NCBI GenBank assembly: GCA_016297555.1
Contig: JAEDGK010000108.1
Location: forward strand, 1 to 6,680
DNA length: 6,680 nucleotides
DNA from: Clostridiaceae bacterium
GTDB taxonomy: Bacteria > Bacillota > Clostridia > Oscillospirales > Acutalibacteraceae
Direction: 5' to 3'
Below the pieces are notes generated by a model, which saw only the letters and a program-made list of their open reading frames with translations, searched no databases and was not told the DNA's origin. Shown in pieces: positions 5,283 to 6,680 of this stretch. The translations under genes were made by a program, and so were the position numbers. Numbering within the stretch: position 1 is the stretch's first letter; the number at the start of each line of letters is the position of its first letter.

Positions 5283-6680
5283 ATGTCAAAACTTTTTTCT
5301 GCGGCTGCTCTTGCAGCGGGAGCGGCGCTTACTGCAAAGCTTTTAAAATCAAACGGTATTGACCCTGTTTCAGCGGCAAAAAAGGCGGTTAACTCGGTTA
5401 AGCTTACTTATCCCGTTAACTCGGAATATGACAACGGAGCTGCTCTGACGCCTCCTATGGGCTGGTCAAGCTGGAACCTTTTCCGAAACAAAATCAACGA
5501 AGATTTGATTTATGAAACGGCAAAAGCAATGAGAGACAGCGGTCTTGCCGAGTGCGGTTATCAATATGTTAATATTGACGATTGCTGGCAGTCATCAATG
5601 CGTGATGAAAACGGCAGACTTCAGGGAGATTTGGTTTCATTCCCGAGCGGTATCAAAAAACTTGTTGAGCGGGTAAACTCACTCGGCTTGAAGCTCGGCA
5701 TTTATTCTTCAAACGGCACTCTTACCTGTGAGGATCTCCCCGCAAGCCTCGGCAATGAAGCGATAGATGCGGATACCTTTGCAGAGTGGGGAGTTGAATA
5801 TTTTAAATACGATTTCTGCCACAATGTTCCCATACCCACACAGGCGCCGAAAATTGAAAAAATAACAATTTCGGGAAACCCCTTGGATAATGAACTTGAA
5901 TTCGGCGTTGAAGATGCCGTGCTCACGGGCGAGGCAAAAATCGCCGAGGAACCCAAGCTTGAGAGCGGAAAATACATAACGGGTCTTTCCTCAAATGCAG
6001 GCGCCTGCGAATTTATGAATGTTGTTGTTCCCGAGAGCGGAGAATACATTCTCACACTCTGCATCAGAAAAAAGAGCAACTGCAATAAATATGCCGAAAT
6101 TCTTGTTAACGGCACTGACATTTACAGGACTATGCTTCCCGCAACCAAGAGTTTTACGGCAGATGGCAGGCATCAGCTGAAAATCAGTCTTAATGAGGGA
6201 ACAAACACGATCCGCATTTATAATCCCGTTGCTTCAAGGCAGGACAGCGCCGCAATCCAATATACAAATATGGGTAATGAGCTGAAAAGAGCCACCCGCG
6301 AATATGCAGAAAAGAATAATTGTATTGAAAAGCCGATTGTTTTTTCGCTTTGCGAGTGGGGCAGAAACTTCCCGTGGCGCTGGGGCAGACAGGCGGGCAA
6401 TCTTTGGAGAACAACTCCCGATATCAAGCCTGTTTGGGGCTCTGTTCTGGGCATTTATGAAGTTAATGTTCTTCTTTATAAATATTCAGGTGTCGGCGGC
6501 TGGAACGACCCCGATATGCTTGAAGTCGGCAACGGAAGCCTTAACTACGAAGAAAACAAGAGTCATTTCACACTCTGGTGTATGATGTCTGCGCCGCTTA
6601 TTCTCGGCAATGATATCCGAAAATTTGTAAAAGCCGACGGAATGCCCGATACTGATAATACAACATATCAGATTGTCACA
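5283..6680 (+). CDS. GH27 alpha-galactosidase-type glycoside hydrolase with nested CBM-like domain (3' end missing)
   Basis: The frame is open for 466 codons to the window edge. The start is ATG 5283 with AGGAG (5271-5275) 7 bases upstream. Residues about 4-21 are a short hydrophobic, Ala-rich segment without a clear signal-peptide cleavage site. The GH27 (beta/alpha)8 barrel begins with ALTPPMGWSSWN (PMGW 58-61) and continues with NIDDCW (97-102). The putative nucleophile is D177 in KYDFC, and the putative acid/base is D380 in WRTTPDI. GGWNDPDML (405-413) is the conserved barrel segment that follows. C149 and C179 have the same 30-residue spacing as the human GLA disulfide C142-C172. Between KYDFC and FSLCEWG (354-360) lie about 180 residues rather than the usual 30-40; residues about 194-328 look like a CBM35/CBM6-type beta-sandwich. 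The end of the barrel and any C-terminal beta domain lie outside the window. Family members hydrolyse terminal alpha-galactosides or alpha-N-acetylgalactosaminides; some GH27 enzymes have other specificities, so the exact substrate is open. Confidence 0.92.
   Translation, partial: MSKLFSAAALAAGAALTAKLLKSNGIDPVSAAKKAVNSVKLTYPVNSEYDNGAALTPPMGWSSWNLFRNKINEDLIYETAKAMRDSGLAECGYQYVNIDDCWQSSMRDENGRLQGDLVSFPSGIKKLVERVNSLGLKLGIYSSNGTLTCEDLPASLGNEAIDADTFAEWGVEYFKYDFCHNVPIPTQAPKIEKITISGNPLDNELEFGVEDAVLTGEAKIAEEPKLESGKYITGLSSNAGACEFMNVVVPESGEYILTLCIRKKSNCNKYAEILVNGTDIYRTMLPATKSFTADGRHQLKISLNEGTNTIRIYNPVASRQDSAAIQYTNMGNELKRATREYAEKNNCIEKPIVFSLCEWGRNFPWRWGRQAGNLWRTTPDIKPVWGSVLGIYEVNVLLYKYSGVGGWNDPDMLEVGNGSLNYEENKSHFTLWCMMSAPLILGNDIRKFVKADGMPDTDNTTYQIVT
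5862..6266 (+). other. CBM35/CBM6-like carbohydrate-binding domain inserted in the GH27 barrel
   Basis: Residues about 194-328 of the GH27 protein carry the order of motifs seen in CBM35/CBM6 beta-sandwiches. These are EDAVLTGEAKI (210-220), YITGL (231-235), the strand ACEFMNVVVPESGEYILTL (241-259), AEILVNG (271-277), a LP turn (285-286), and LNEGTNTIRIYNP (303-315). The barrel resumes with YTNMGNELKRATREYAEKN, typical of the helix before FSLCEWG. The domain thus sits between barrel strands 4 and 5, next to the active site. The assignment is from motif memory, without a profile search. Confidence 0.68.

Noticed and set aside
5702..6121. 139-codon open frame on the minus strand
   Set aside because: It is fully antisense to the GH27 gene across its nucleophile and CBM-like region and has no recognisable domain.

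Overview
The window looks like chromosomal DNA from a spore-forming, moderately low-GC Firmicute, probably a gut-type clostridium of the Oscillospiraceae/Ruminococcaceae kind. The evidence is a forespore-type sigma factor at the left edge, AGGAG-type ribosome binding sites, a lipobox lipoprotein, and GH27 carbohydrate metabolism at the right edge. The lineage is an inference; no marker in the window fixes the species. All five genes are on the + strand, and gene-free stretches are short (at most about 130 bases).

Layout. (1) 2-517: the C-terminal two thirds of a SigF/SpoIIAC-like sporulation sigma factor, closed by an intrinsic terminator (556-585). A near-consensus sigma-A promoter (524-552) lies between the stop codon and that terminator, so its predicted start point falls inside the terminator hairpin. 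(2) 608-1528: a DapA/NanA-superfamily aldolase-type enzyme. It keeps the Schiff-base lysine and the partner tyrosine but lacks the DHDPS signature, so it is probably not a lysine-pathway enzyme. (3) 1645-3186: a 513-aa extended SDR (NAD-dependent epimerase/dehydratase type) with a long C-terminal extension ending in a degenerate treble-clef/zinc-ribbon-like motif. It has its own promoter, a strong RBS, biased codons and a strong terminator (3198-3232), as expected for a highly expressed single-gene unit. (4) 3317-5266 and (5) 5283-6680: a two-gene unit under one promoter (3254-3282), separated by 16 bases. It encodes a family-5 ABC solute-binding lipoprotein and a GH27 alpha-galactosidase-type enzyme that runs off the right edge.

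How they may work together. The lipoprotein and the GH27 enzyme plausibly form a capture-and-cleave pair for alpha-galactosidic sugars, but the permease and ATPase genes are not in view. The DapA-like enzyme and the SDR have separate expression signals, and no shared pathway can be shown. The most distinctive features are a CBM35/CBM6-like beta-sandwich nested inside the GH27 catalytic barrel, the SDR joined to a zinc-finger-like tail, and the promoter buried against the sigF terminator. I see no CRISPR array, mobile element, tRNA or rRNA.
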